Origin: Acidobacteriota bacterium
Lineage (GTDB): Bacteria; Acidobacteriota; Blastocatellia; Pyrinomonadales; Pyrinomonadaceae
NCBI GenBank assembly: GCA_019239425.1
Contig: JAFAZX010000097.1
Location: 36,200 to 100,199 of the forward strand
DNA length: 64,000 nucleotides
Reading direction: 5' to 3'
The notes under the pieces: generated by a model
Database searches by the model: none
What the model was told of the DNA's origin: nothing
The model's input: the letters and a program-made list of their open reading frames with translations, nothing else
Made by a program: the position numbers and the translations under genes
Shown here: one piece after another, positions 42,846-52,353 of the stretch
Layout of the letters: every line of letters starts with the position of its first letter
Position numbering within the stretch: the stretch's first letter is position 1

Positions 42846-44813
42846 TCAAAGCCTCCCCGCCGCCAACTGTCTCAGGGCCGCCACGTCGAGGATGAGCACC
42901 ACACGTCCGTCGCCCAGCTCGGTGGCGCCCGCCACGCCCGCGGCCCGCGCCAGAGGGTCTGCGATGCGGCGCACGACTATTTCACGCTGCCCGATGACGC
43001 GGTCGACCACGACGCCGAGCGCGCCCGCCCCGCCGCCGCCGCCAAGCACGAAGACGCGCGCCGCGCCCTGGCCTTCGCCCTCAAGGTTGAAGAGGCGCGC
43101 GAGGCGGACGAGCGGCAGCGCGCCGCCCCTGTGGGCGACGACCTCGTTATTCTCAAATCGCTTGACCGCCCCGGGCTCGGCCTCGAAGACTTCGCGCACG
43201 GCCGACTGCGGGACGGCGAACCTCTGCCCGCCCGCGCCGACGATGAGCGCCTCCGTCAGGGCGAGCGTGAGCGGCAGCTCGACGACGAAGCGCGTGCCCC
43301 GCCCGCGCTTCGTTTCGAGCAGGAGCGAGCCGCCCAACTCCTCGACCGTGTTCCGCACCACGTCCATGCCGACGCCGCGCCCGCTCCCGCGGTCGGCCTC
43401 GTCCCGCGTCGAGAAGCCGGGCGCGCAGAGCACGTCGAGCAGCGCCGCGTCGCTCAGACTCGCGCCCGGTTCGACCAGGCCTCTCGCGGCCGCGCGCGCC
43501 GCCACGCGCGCCCTGTCTATCCCGCGCCCGTCGTCTTCGACCTCGACGAAGACCCTCTCGCCGCGGGTCGCGGCGCACAACTTGATCCTGCCCTCCGCGA
43601 ACTTGCCCCGCGCCTCGCGCTCGGCGGGAGTCTCGAGCCCGTGCGTGACGGCGTTGCGCACGAGGTGCATGAGCGGGTCGGTCATGCGCTCGACGAGGAA
43701 CTTGTCGATCTCGGTCTCGCGCCCCTCGGTCTTGAGCGTGACGCGCTTGCCGCCCTCGCGCGTCAGGTCGCGCACGACGAACTGCATGCGCTCGAACGTC
43801 TCGCCGATCTGCACCATCCGCACGCGCATGACGCCGTCGCGCAAGTCCCTCAACTGACGGCCTATCGTGTGGCTCGTCTCCTGAAGCGGCCGCCACGTCG
43901 CGGCCGGGACGCCGCCCCGCTTCAGACCCTTCAACTGGTCTTCGAGCCGCGCGCGGCTGACGACCAGCTCGCCGACCATCCGCATCAGCTCGTCCAGGCG
44001 GGCGAGGTCAACGCGCACCACGTTGGCCGCGCCGAGCGTCACGGCCGGCGCGGGCGCGGCCGTGGCAACGGCGGCCGGCGCCTCCTCTTCGAAGGGCGCG
44101 ACGGTCAGGCCGTCCGCCTCCCATCCCCCGAAGGCGGACTCCGCGGCGTCCGTCGCGACGACGAAGAGGAAGGCTATCTCGCCCTGCTTCCTGACCTGCG
44201 GCGTCGCGCGGACGATCTCGCCCAAGCCTTGCAGCCGCGCGCGCACGCTGTTGACGTTGACGCCCCGCTCGGCGAGCGCGGGCGTGGGCGTGAACTCGAC
44301 GCGCCACGTCCGCTTCGCCGCCGCGCCGTTTGCCGGAGCGGCGTGGGGCGGGGCGTCGGCTCGCGAAGACTCCGGGGCGGGCTCCGGCGAGCCGCTCAGG
44401 GTCAGGGCTTCGAGCTGCTCGACGACGACGCCGATGTCCGGCGACGGTTTCTCGTCGCGCCGCGCGCCGATGACCTGCTCTAAAAGTGAAGTGGCCGTGA
44501 GGAGCGTTTCGAGTCCGCGCGTGTCGAGCGCGGCCTCCTGCTGGCGCAGGGCGCGCAGGTAGCTCTCAAGGTGGTGCGCCAACTGCTCGGCCGCGCTGAG
44601 GCCGACCATCGCGGAGATGCCCTTGAGCGTGTGGAAGCTGCGGAACAGCTCGTCGAGCAGGGCGTGGTCTACCTGTGGCCGCCCGACCTGCGCTTCGAGG
44701 GCGAGCAGGTTGCGCCGCACGAGCGTGAGGTGTTCGTCGCACTCCGCGTAGTACTCGTTCAGGAACTGCCCGAAGAACTCGCCTTCTTCGTTGTCGGGGT
44801 TGGAGGTGGGCAC
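42846..44813 (-). CDS. cheA: Chemotaxis histidine kinase CheA
   Basis: 655 residues. HPt domain with H61 in SFHTLKGISAM; a P2-like domain (about 165-240); a dimerisation P3 domain (about 265-330; LDELMRMVGELVVSRARLE); a P4 HATPase domain (about 335-500; HLVRNAVTHGLETP, VEVEDDGRGID); and a C-terminal CheW-like P5 domain. It autophosphorylates and passes phosphate to the CheY and CheB proteins. GTG 44813, 14 bases after the cheY stop, is preferred because homology to HPt begins near FFGQFLNEYYAE. An upstream in-frame start at 44858 would overlap cheY. Confidence 0.96.
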   Translation of the reverse strand: MPTSNPDNEEGEFFGQFLNEYYAECDEHLTLVRRNLLALEAQVGRPQVDHALLDELFRSFHTLKGISAMVGLSAAEQLAHHLESYLRALRQQEAALDTRGLETLLTATSLLEQVIGARRDEKPSPDIGVVVEQLEALTLSGSPEPAPESSRADAPPHAAPANGAAAKRTWRVEFTPTPALAERGVNVNSVRARLQGLGEIVRATPQVRKQGEIAFLFVVATDAAESAFGGWEADGLTVAPFEEEAPAAVATAAPAPAVTLGAANVVRVDLARLDELMRMVGELVVSRARLEDQLKGLKRGGVPAATWRPLQETSHTIGRQLRDLRDGVMRVRMVQIGETFERMQFVVRDLTREGGKRVTLKTEGRETEIDKFLVERMTDPLMHLVRNAVTHGLETPAEREARGKFAEGRIKLCAATRGERVFVEVEDDGRGIDRARVAARAAARGLVEPGASLSDAALLDVLCAPGFSTRDEADRGSGRGVGMDVVRNTVEELGGSLLLETKRGRGTRFVVELPLTLALTEALIVGAGGQRFAVPQSAVREVFEAEPGAVKRFENNEVVAHRGGALPLVRLARLFNLEGEGQGAARVFVLGGGGGAGALGVVVDRVIGQREIVVRRIADPLARAAGVAGATELGDGRVVLILDVAALRQLAAGRL

Positions 44814-44827
44814 GGGGCTTCTCTCTC

Positions 44828-45220
44828 TTAGGCCGCGTCCAGAAGTTCGCGCACGCACTCGTGCAGGTTCTGCGGGGCGAACGGTTTGGTCAGGTAGCGC
44901 GTCGCCCCGGCGGCCAGCGCCTCGGCCCGGCTCGCCTCGTCGCCGCGCGTGGTCAGCACGACGACGGGCAGCTCGCGGTACGCGTGGTGGCCGCGCACGA
45001 ACTCGAGCACCTCGACGCCGTGCATGTCCGGCATGTTCAGGTCGAGGATGATGAGCTCGACGGCGCCGAGGGCCAGCCGCTCAATCGCCTCGAGGCCGCT
45101 GCCCGCCTCCGAGAACGCGACCGCGCCCAGCGGGCGCAGCGACGCCATCACCATGCGCCTCATCGTCGGCGAGTCGTCCACGACCAGAATGTTTGAGACC
45201 CTCTGCTGTTCGGCTATCAC
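44828..45220 (-). CDS. CheY-like response regulator, first gene of the chemosensory operon
   Basis: 130 residues, a lone receiver. The acidic pair is D15/D16, the phospho-acceptor is D60 in LIILDLNMPDMHG, and the conserved Thr and Lys are in VVLTTRG and YLTKPFAP. It stands directly before cheA, the usual place for the output CheY. No flagellar motor genes are in the window, so its target could be a type IV pilus motor or a non-motility function. Confidence 0.94.
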   Translation of the reverse strand: MIAEQQRVSNILVVDDSPTMRRMVMASLRPLGAVAFSEAGSGLEAIERLALGAVELIILDLNMPDMHGVEVLEFVRGHHAYRELPVVVLTTRGDEASRAEALAAGATRYLTKPFAPQNLHECVRELLDAA

Positions 45221-45473
45221 GGGCAGTCCACCAGTAAATCATCGGCGGCGGCCGTCCGGCCCGAGCGCTTTGCATATCGCTCCCGGCCCGGCGGCGGCGG
45301 AAAGAACCCCTCGTGCTGTTCAGGATTGTACGAGTGCGGCCATTCTATACCAACCGGGAATGAATTATGAACATCCCCGTGAGCGCCCCTCGAGCGACCT
45401 GTTATATTCGTCGCCGGGATGGCGCGTAAGATAAATCTGACGAAGGGCCGTTGGAATCATGGGGCTTAAATTC
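45221..45473 (-). promoter_or_regulatory. Intergenic region upstream of the chemosensory operon
   Basis: 253 bases between the MFS transporter stop and the first cheY gene, and the only sizeable gap before the ten-gene operon, so its promoter is expected here. On the minus strand TATAAC (complement of 45401-45406) with TTACGC 17 bases before it is a weak sigma-70-like candidate. No other structure was recognised. Confidence 0.3.
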
Positions 45474-46796
45474 TTACACGGGGCGTTTCTCTATAGCCCC
45501 CGACGCGCAGACGCGCAGGCAGAGGACGAGCGCCGCCGCCGCCAGCGCCGATAGCGAGAGGTAGAGCACGCCCGCGAAGAGCGAGCCGGTCTTGCGGCCC
45601 AGGTAGCCGACGACGAAAGGGCCGACGAAGCCGCCGAGGTTACCCGTAGAGTTGATGAGTCCGACCGCGGCGGCCGCGGCCGTCCCCGTCAGGAAACTCG
45701 TGGGCAGAGACCAGAAGCCGGGCTGGTAGCCGTACAGCCCCACGGCCGCCACGCCGAACATCGCGACGGCCAGCGCCGTGTTCTCTCTGGCGGCGGCGAC
45801 CAGCAAAAGCCCGACGCCCGCGACCGCCATCGCGACGGCCGTGTGCCGGCGCCGCTCCTTCGTCCTGTCCGAAGACCAGCCGAAGAGCAGCACGGCGACG
45901 AGGCCCACGCAGTAAGGGAGCGCCGAGACCGAAGTCACCACGAGGTTCGAAGAGCCCGAAAGCTTCTTGATGATCGTGGGCAGCCAGAAGTTGACGCCGT
46001 AGACGCTGGTGACGATGAGGAAGTAGGTGAAGGTCAGCAGGAGAACGTGCGGGTGGCGCAGCGCGTCGAGCACCCGCTGCGTGTGCGCCCCCTGCTTCGC
46101 GAGCCGCTCGCGCTCCAACTGCGAGACGAGCCAGTCGCGTTCGTCTTTGGGCAGCCACGCGGCCTGCTGCGGGCGGTCGGTGAGGTAGAAGAGCGTGACG
46201 ACGCCGAGGACGACGGCCGGCAGGCCTTCGAGGATGAAGAGCCAGCGCCAGCCCGCCAGCCCCAGCCAGTGTACGCCGAGCAGAAGCCCCGAGACCGGCG
46301 AGCCGACGATGTTGGCAATCGGCTGTGCCGCCACGAAGAGCGCGAAGGCCCTGGCCCTGTCCTCGGAGCGGAACCAGTGGCCGAGGTAGACGACCATGCC
46401 GGGGAAGAACCCGGCCTCGGCCACCCCGAGCAGGAAACGCGCCCAGTAGAACTGCGTCGCCGTGCCGACGAAGCCGGTGAGCGCGGCCAGAACCCCCCAC
46501 GAGACCATGATGCGCGCGATCCAGCGGCGCGCGCTCCAACGCTCGACGAGGATCGTGCCCGGAATCTCCAGAAGGAAGTAGCCGACGAAGAAGACGCCCG
46601 CCCCGAAGCCGTAGACCTCGGGCGAGAAGCCGAGGTCGCTCGTCATCTCCAGCGTCGCGTAGCCGACGTTGACGCGGTCGAGGTAAGCGACGACGTAGAG
46701 CAGGAACAGGTACGGCATCACCCGCCGGGTCACGCGCCGCCGCGCGCGCTCGCCGACCGTCGCCGCGCCCGTAATCATCACGCCCCCGCCGGTCAT
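45474..46796 (-). CDS. MFS transporter, anion:cation symporter (sugar-acid type) family
   Basis: 440 residues with about 12 TM helices. The family signature YLDRVNVGYATLEM follows TM1, and WFRSEDRARAFALF lies in the central loop, as in the galactonate/glucarate/tartrate transporter group. It would import an organic anion with protons through the inner membrane. The start could also be the ATG at 46778; ATG 46796 is kept as the longest. A family B palindrome separates it from the SMP-30-like gene on the same strand. Confidence 0.9.
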   Translation of the reverse strand: MTGGGVMITGAATVGERARRRVTRRVMPYLFLLYVVAYLDRVNVGYATLEMTSDLGFSPEVYGFGAGVFFVGYFLLEIPGTILVERWSARRWIARIMVSWGVLAALTGFVGTATQFYWARFLLGVAEAGFFPGMVVYLGHWFRSEDRARAFALFVAAQPIANIVGSPVSGLLLGVHWLGLAGWRWLFILEGLPAVVLGVVTLFYLTDRPQQAAWLPKDERDWLVSQLERERLAKQGAHTQRVLDALRHPHVLLLTFTYFLIVTSVYGVNFWLPTIIKKLSGSSNLVVTSVSALPYCVGLVAVLLFGWSSDRTKERRRHTAVAMAVAGVGLLLVAAARENTALAVAMFGVAAVGLYGYQPGFWSLPTSFLTGTAAAAAVGLINSTGNLGGFVGPFVVGYLGRKTGSLFAGVLYLSLSALAAAALVLCLRVCASGAIEKRPV

Positions 46797-46812
46797 AATT
46801 ATTCAGGTAAAG

Positions 46813-46890
46813 ATTAACCACAGAGACACAGAGGCACAGCTTGCTGAGGAATATCGCCTCAAGCTGTGCCTCTGTGTCTCTGTGGTTAAT
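46813..46890. repeat. Dispersed palindrome, family B, copy 2
   Basis: Arms 46813-46842 and 46861-46890 form a perfect 30-base inverted repeat (ATTAACCACAGAGACACAG and onwards) around an 18-base loop. It occupies the gap between the SMP-30-like gene and the MFS gene, which are co-directional, so it would be transcribed as a long hairpin between them. Confidence 0.87.
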
Positions 46891-46904
46891 CCTTTCTTCA
46901 TGTT

Positions 46905-47981
46905 TCAAGCGATGTGTGCGCCCTGCGTGTTGACGTAGACGGCGTAGAGCGACTGGCTGGCGGTGATGAAGAGGCGGTTGCGCTTGGGGCCGCCGAAGCA
47001 GATGTTGCTCGCCGTCTCCGGGAGAATTATCTGCCCGATGCGCTCGCCCTCGGGCGTGAAGACGTGGACGCCGTCGAACCCTTCGCCGGCCCAGCCCGCG
47101 CTCGCCCAGATGTTGCCGTCCACGTCGGCGCGCACGCCGTCGGTGCCCCCGTTCAGCACTCCGTCCTTCGTCTTCAAAGACATCGACGCGAACTGCCGCC
47201 CGTTGCGTATCGTCCGGCCGTCCACCAAGTCCCAGACGCGGATGCCGCCCTTGCCCCCGGAGTCCACGACGAAGAGCCGCTTGTAGTCGTGCGAGAAGCA
47301 GACGCCGTTCGGCTTCGACAACTCGTCCGTGACCAACTCGACCTTCGCGGTCTTCGGGTCGATGCGGTAGACGGCCTCCTTGATGAGGAGGTCTCCCTTG
47401 TTGCCTTCGTAGTTGCCGAGGCTGCCGTAGCCGGGGTCTGTGAACCAGACGCCGCCGTCGGGGTGAACGACGAGATCGTTGGGCGCGTTGAAGGGCTTGC
47501 CCTGCCACTTGTCCGCGAGGACGGTGACGCTGCCGTCGCGCTCGTAGCGGACGACGCGGCGCGCGCCGTGCTCGCAGGCGAGGTGGCGCCCCTCCCAGTC
47601 GAAGGTGTTGCCGTTGGCGTTGTTCGAAGGGCTGCGGAAGGCGCTGACGTGCCCGTCCTCTTCGAGCCTCCGGTGGACGACGTTGTTCGGGATGTCGCTC
47701 CAGACTAAGAAGCGGCCGAGCCCGTTCCACGCGGGGCCTTCGGCCCAGAGCATCCCGGTGTGGAGGCGTTGGATGGAGGTGTTGCCGATCTTGTATTTGT
47801 TGAAGCGCGGGTCGAGGACGACGATGTCCGGGTCTGGGTAGCGGACGGGCGGCGCACCTTGACCGTAGTCGCGCGACTGGCCGAGCGCGGCGGCCGCGGC
47901 GCCGGCCAGAAGCGTGCCGGCGACGAAGGAGCGCCGGCCCAGCTTGACGGACTGCTCGGGGTTCGTGTCTGTGCTCTTCAA
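46905..47981 (-). CDS. SMP-30/gluconolactonase-like beta-propeller, Tat-exported
   Basis: 358 residues. It has a twin-arginine signal, GRRSFVAGTLLAGAAAAALG, near residues 15-34. The six-bladed propeller has the likely metal ligands in AEGPAWN (Glu), NAPNDLVVHPDG (Asn) and LFVVDSGGKGG (Asp). It probably hydrolyses a sugar lactone outside the cytoplasm. With the downstream sugar-acid-type MFS gene this makes a plausible lactone hydrolysis and uptake pair. TTG 47981 is chosen because GAGGAGAAGAG precedes it; TTG 48002 is the alternative. No ATG is available. Confidence 0.87.
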   Translation of the reverse strand: MKSTDTNPEQSVKLGRRSFVAGTLLAGAAAAALGQSRDYGQGAPPVRYPDPDIVVLDPRFNKYKIGNTSIQRLHTGMLWAEGPAWNGLGRFLVWSDIPNNVVHRRLEEDGHVSAFRSPSNNANGNTFDWEGRHLACEHGARRVVRYERDGSVTVLADKWQGKPFNAPNDLVVHPDGGVWFTDPGYGSLGNYEGNKGDLLIKEAVYRIDPKTAKVELVTDELSKPNGVCFSHDYKRLFVVDSGGKGGIRVWDLVDGRTIRNGRQFASMSLKTKDGVLNGGTDGVRADVDGNIWASAGWAGEGFDGVHVFTPEGERIGQIILPETASNICFGGPKRNRLFITASQSLYAVYVNTQGAHIA

Positions 47982-48143
47982 ACTCTTCTCCTCGGGCGTC
48001 AAGTACGCCGTCGTGCGCGAAGACCCCGCGCGCGACCCTTACCTCGAACGGTTGCTCAAACGTGTAGACCGCGGCTGCGACTTCGACTTCCTGCACGCCG
48101 GCCCGCCCACCCCGAGCCGGAGATTCATTAAGACGCGACGGAC

Positions 48144-51100
48144 TCAGAAGACGAGGCGGGCGGCGAGCTGTATGTTGCGCGGGCCGCCGCCGCCGAGGAA
48201 CGGGTTGCCGATGCCGACGTCGGGCGTGACGGTGATGGGCAGGAAGCCTATGCCGCGCCCCGTGACGGGGTCGATGCCGTTGAAGCTCGCGTCCGCCGCG
48301 AACGACGGCAGCAGCGGCGAAGAGAAGTTCGGGTGGTTGAAGAGGTTGAAAATCTCTGCGCGTAGTTGCAGGCGCACGCCCTCGCGCAGAGGCGTCTCCT
48401 TGAAGACGGAGAAGTCGAAGTTCCGGTAGCCGGGGCCGCGCAGGGAGTTGCGGCCGAGGCTGCCGAAGTGCTGCGTCCCCGGAAGGCACGAGGCCGCCGA
48501 GCCGTCGCCCGCGGGGTCGAGCGTGCAGGGGACTTTGAAGGCCGAGAGGTTCAGGAACCTCTCGTGACCGGACGTGCCGGCGTAGGGGTCGCCGACGAGG
48601 TCGGGGCGCGGGAAGAACTCGCCCGTGCCGTTGTAGTCGTCGAAGAGGTTCACGTGGAAAGGGCTCCCCGTCCGCAGCGTGACGACGCCGTTCAACTGCC
48701 AGCCCTTGCCGAAGCGCGGGTACCTCTTCCAGAGGTTCGGCACCTCGTAGCTCGCGGCGGCGACGAAGCGCTGGCGGGTGTCGAAGTTCGAGTTGGCGCG
48801 CTCAAGGTCTGCGCGGAAGCTGTTGTCGGGCTGCGTCGCGTTGGCGACGTAGTCCTGCCCGTCCGAGGCGTTGTCGATGGCGTGCGACCAGGTGTAGTTG
48901 ACGGTCGCCGTGAAGCCACGGCGGTTGCGCGTCGTGAGGCTCGTCTGCAGCGCGTTGTAGCTTGAGTTGGCCGACGCTTCGAGGAGGTTGACGTAGAAGA
49001 ACGTCCCGCCCGAGGGCGCGAAGGGGCCGTTATCGAAGGGGCGCGCGGACGAGACCCTCGGGTTCACGGGCTGGTTGATGTCGCGGTAGCGGATGAGCTT
49101 GCGCCCCTGCGAGCCGACGTAGCCGACCTGCAGGACGACGTTGCGCGCCAGCTCCCGCTGGACGTTGAGGTTGAAGTTCTGGACGTAGGGCGTCCGCATC
49201 CGCGGGTCTACGGCGAACACGTCGGAGTCGAGGAAGTCCGTGAAGACGGGGACGCCCGGCTGAATCTGAGAGACGGTCGAGAAGGAGAAGAGAATCGGCG
49301 CGGGGCCGACGGGGTTGTAGGCCGGGCCGGGGTTGAAGGTGTTGAAGGGCAACTGTCCGGTGAAGAAGTCCTGCGAGTAAGCGTCGTAGAAGAGGCCCCA
49401 GCCGGCGCGCATGACGGTCTTGCTGTTGCCGGTCACGTCCCACGCGAGGCCGAGGCGCGGGCTGAAGTTGTTCCAGTCGCGCGCGTACAACCGCTCTAAC
49501 CCGTTCTCGCCGACGAGCACGAGGCCGCGCCGCGGGTCGAAGTTCGAGAGCAGTCCGTTCTTCTCGTCGATCACCCCGAAGTAGTCCCAGCGCACGCCGG
49601 CGTTGAGCGTGAGGTTTCGCGCGGCGCGGTAGCTGTCCTGCACGTAGGCCGCGTGCGAATTCTGGAAGGTGTCGCGCTGCGACAGCCCCCGCGCCTGACG
49701 GCCGCCGCTCAGGTTCCCGGCGAGGAAGTCGGCGAGCGTGTCGAAGTCGAGGCGGCCGCGGTAGCCCGCGTCGAAGAAGGCGTCCACGGTCGTCCGGCGG
49801 AACTCGTAGCCGAACTTGAGGTCGTGCCCCGTCAGCTTCCAACTGAAGTTGTCGATGACGTGGTAGTTCGTGTCGAGGCGCGCGCGCGGCACCGAGAGCG
49901 TCGAGCCGACCGAGGCGATGGAGCCGATGGGGTCGTTGCGGATGCGTATGAACGGCAGGCCGAAGTCCTGCGAGGAGACGCCGGTGTTGAGGCCGATGCT
50001 CGCGGGGTCGAAGTCAGAGTCCTCGGGGAAGAAGCCCTCGTCGAAACGGTTGTAGCCGAAGCGCAGCTCATTGACCCGCGTGCCCGAAAAAATCTTGAGG
50101 TACGAGAGCGAGACGAGGTGGACGGTCGTCGGCGTGACGGTGTTGTAGCCGGGCAGGACGTTGCCGCCGAGGATGGCGAGCGGGAACGACTGGTCGCTGT
50201 TGCCGAAGAAGTAACGGCCCGTGAGCTGGTTGTTCGGGTCGAACGAGTGGTCGATCTTTCCGATGAGGCTGTCCACGTCGTTCGAGGCGCGCGTGGTGAC
50301 GAAGAGGTTGGGCGCGCCCGTGTCGTCGAAGAGCGGGAGCTGCCGGTTCGGGGCCGGCCACGGGTTGCGCTGAAGCAGGCGCGCGATGACGGGGTTGGTC
50401 GCGCCGCCGAGCGCGGCGATCTCGCGCGGGTCTGGGACGCGCGCCGTCGAGTTGAGGCCGACGCGCTCGCGCTGCCCCTCGTAGGCGAAGTAGAAGAAGG
50501 TCTTGTTCTTCAAGAGGGGGCCGCCGAGGCTTCCGCCGAACTGGTTGTTGCGGAAGGCGGTCTGCGGGTCGGGCTTCGGGTTGAAGAAGTTGCGCGCGTC
50601 GAGCTTGTCGTTGCGGAAGAACTCGAAGAGCGAGCCGTGGAAGTCGTTGCTGCCCGACTTGGTGACGAGGTTGACGACGGCGCCGGAGTTGCGGCCGAAC
50701 TCGGCCTCGAAGTTCGAGAGCACGGCGGCCTCGGCGATGGCCTCGACGGGGAGGATGGTGGCGGGCGTGCCGAAGACGCCGGCCTCGTTGATGGCCGGGA
50801 GGTTCCGGTAGCCGTCGTTCATGTCGGTGCCGTCGAGCAGGTAGTTGTTCGAGCGGCCGCGGTTGCCGTTGGCCGAGAAGAGGCCGAAGGAGCCGGGCGA
50901 GTCGGTCGCGCCCGAGGGGTCGCCCGTCATGCCGGGCGCGAGCACGATGAGCTTCGTGAAGTCGCGCCCGTTGACCGGCAGCTCCTCGACCTGCTTCGAC
51001 TGGATACGGCCGCCGAGCGTGTTGCTCGTCGTCTCGACCTGCGCGTCGGTAGAGAGGATTTGAACGACCTCTTCGAGATGTCTCGCCGAGAGCATGAAGT

Positions 51101-51440
51101 CTACGCGGCGCTCCTGCGCGACTTCGAGCTGTACGCCGACTTGCCTGTGCGTCTCAAGGCCGCGGCCCCGCCCTTCGGCGGTCACCTCGTAGGTGCCGAC
51201 GGGCAGCTCGGCGATGGTGTAGTTCCCCACCTCGTCCGTGACGACCGTGCGTTCGAGGCCGGTCGCCGTATTCCTGGCCGTCACGGGCACGCCCGGTATG
51301 ACCTCGCCTTTCGCGTCGGCGACGGTGCCGAGGATCGTGCCGCGGAAGGTCTGCGCCGAGGCGTCCGCGGCCAGCAGGCAGGCGAGCGTGAGGCAGACGA
51401 GAAGGCAGATGCGGGTCGCATGGGTCTTATGCTCGGGCAC
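48144..51440 (-). CDS. TonB-dependent receptor with carboxypeptidase-regulatory-like domain
   Basis: 1098 residues. A signal peptide (ICLLVCLTLACLLAADASAQ, about 11-30) is followed by a CarboxypepD_reg-like domain (about 33-118; GEVIPGVPVTARNTATG, YTIAELPVGTYEV), a plug (about 125-260; NYLLDGTDMND, FGRNSGAVVNLVTKSG) and a large barrel ending RNIQLAARLVF. The substrate is unknown; the co-directional SMP-30 and MFS genes downstream point to a sugar derivative (inference). Start GTG 51440 has AAGGAG about nine bases upstream. The 160-base gap after it (47982-48143) has no recognisable gene. Confidence 0.93.
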   Translation of the reverse strand: MPEHKTHATRICLLVCLTLACLLAADASAQTFRGTILGTVADAKGEVIPGVPVTARNTATGLERTVVTDEVGNYTIAELPVGTYEVTAEGRGRGLETHRQVGVQLEVAQERRVDFMLSARHLEEVVQILSTDAQVETTSNTLGGRIQSKQVEELPVNGRDFTKLIVLAPGMTGDPSGATDSPGSFGLFSANGNRGRSNNYLLDGTDMNDGYRNLPAINEAGVFGTPATILPVEAIAEAAVLSNFEAEFGRNSGAVVNLVTKSGSNDFHGSLFEFFRNDKLDARNFFNPKPDPQTAFRNNQFGGSLGGPLLKNKTFFYFAYEGQRERVGLNSTARVPDPREIAALGGATNPVIARLLQRNPWPAPNRQLPLFDDTGAPNLFVTTRASNDVDSLIGKIDHSFDPNNQLTGRYFFGNSDQSFPLAILGGNVLPGYNTVTPTTVHLVSLSYLKIFSGTRVNELRFGYNRFDEGFFPEDSDFDPASIGLNTGVSSQDFGLPFIRIRNDPIGSIASVGSTLSVPRARLDTNYHVIDNFSWKLTGHDLKFGYEFRRTTVDAFFDAGYRGRLDFDTLADFLAGNLSGGRQARGLSQRDTFQNSHAAYVQDSYRAARNLTLNAGVRWDYFGVIDEKNGLLSNFDPRRGLVLVGENGLERLYARDWNNFSPRLGLAWDVTGNSKTVMRAGWGLFYDAYSQDFFTGQLPFNTFNPGPAYNPVGPAPILFSFSTVSQIQPGVPVFTDFLDSDVFAVDPRMRTPYVQNFNLNVQRELARNVVLQVGYVGSQGRKLIRYRDINQPVNPRVSSARPFDNGPFAPSGGTFFYVNLLEASANSSYNALQTSLTTRNRRGFTATVNYTWSHAIDNASDGQDYVANATQPDNSFRADLERANSNFDTRQRFVAAASYEVPNLWKRYPRFGKGWQLNGVVTLRTGSPFHVNLFDDYNGTGEFFPRPDLVGDPYAGTSGHERFLNLSAFKVPCTLDPAGDGSAASCLPGTQHFGSLGRNSLRGPGYRNFDFSVFKETPLREGVRLQLRAEIFNLFNHPNFSSPLLPSFAADASFNGIDPVTGRGIGFLPITVTPDVGIGNPFLGGGGPRNIQLAARLVF

Positions 51441-51684
51441 GTCGGAAGTCTCCTTGAGTCAGAAGCTGTTGGAGCGGGCGAGGGTGCTCTGTTTTGCCCG
51501 GCCAACTTCGGGCGCGAAGGCAAAGGAAAGCCAGAGGACTTATATACGTCAAGCCGCGAGAGCGTCAATAACTTTGGCGGCGCGGGCGCGGCCGTCGCTC
51601 ATCCGCTCCCGCGGGCCGGGCGTTGTCCGCGGGCGGAGTGCGGGATTATACTCGGCCATCTCGCAGGAAGGAGCGGTGCCAGTC

Positions 51685-52353
51685 ATGGGAGACCGTCGGG
51701 CGCAGAGGGCGGCAGTCGTCGCCGGGTTCGTGGGGCTCGTTTGCCTCCTGGCGCTCTCGCCGGGCGCGGCCTCGGCGCAGCAGCCGGGTGCGCCCGGCAC
51801 GCAGCCGCCGGGCAACATCGACCCCCGCGACCCGTACGGCGAGGCGCGCGAGCGGCAGCAGCGTGAGGCGCAACTGCGCAGCGCCGAGAGGTTCGGCGAG
51901 GTGAAACTGACCGACCGGCGGAGCGTCGAGGCCGCCGTCGGGCAGATGAAGGACGACTTCCGGCGCATACAGGTCTTGCGCAACGAAGTGGTGCGACACC
52001 TCCAGTCGGGCCAGCCGCTCGACTACAAGTTCGTCGCCCGCCAGAGCGAGGAGATCAACAAGCGCGCCGGCCGCCTGAAGACGCACCTCCTGCGCGAAAC
52101 CCCCGCGGGCGAAAAGAATGCTTCGGAGCCGCAGGGCGACATCGAGAGCGCGCTGCTGACGGAGGCGCTCGTCAGGATGTGCCACCGCATCGACAGCTTC
52201 ACCGAGAACCCGCTCTTCAAAATCCCCGAAGTCATCGACGTCAAAGACGCGCAGAAGGCCGGGCGCGACCTGCGCGACATCCTGCAACTGAGCGAGAGCA
52301 TCGGCAAGTCGGCCGAGAAACTGGAGAAGACTAAGGCGGAAGCCCGACCGTGA
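51685..52353 (+). CDS. Exported helical protein of unknown function
   Basis: 222 residues, not recognised. The N-terminus is a signal peptide (VVAGFVGLVCLLALSPGAASAQ, about 11-32), followed by a Pro/Gly/Gln-rich stretch and a mostly helical domain with charged heptads (RRIQVLRNEVVRHL, FVARQSEEINKRAGRLK, LRDILQLSESIGKSAEKL). ATG 51685 follows AGGAAGGAG; the frame is open far upstream only because it lies antisense to the receptor gene. The last codons (AEARP and stop) are inside the left arm of a perfect palindrome. Confidence 0.75.
   Translation: MGDRRAQRAAVVAGFVGLVCLLALSPGAASAQQPGAPGTQPPGNIDPRDPYGEARERQQREAQLRSAERFGEVKLTDRRSVEAAVGQMKDDFRRIQVLRNEVVRHLQSGQPLDYKFVARQSEEINKRAGRLKTHLLRETPAGEKNASEPQGDIESALLTEALVRMCHRIDSFTENPLFKIPEVIDVKDAQKAGRDLRDILQLSESIGKSAEKLEKTKAEARP

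Noticed and set aside
47982..48143. Possible gene remnant (protein-like translation around DPYLERLLKRVDRGCDF on the + strand)
   Set aside because: Only about 50 codons without a start, stop context or recognisable family; could be chance in GC-rich DNA. It may merit a protein search but is not supported as a pseudogene.
45640..48489. 949-residue open frame on the - strand spanning MFS and SMP-30 genes
   Set aside because: Arg/Pro-rich frame-shifted reading of two recognised genes, and it crosses the family B palindrome.
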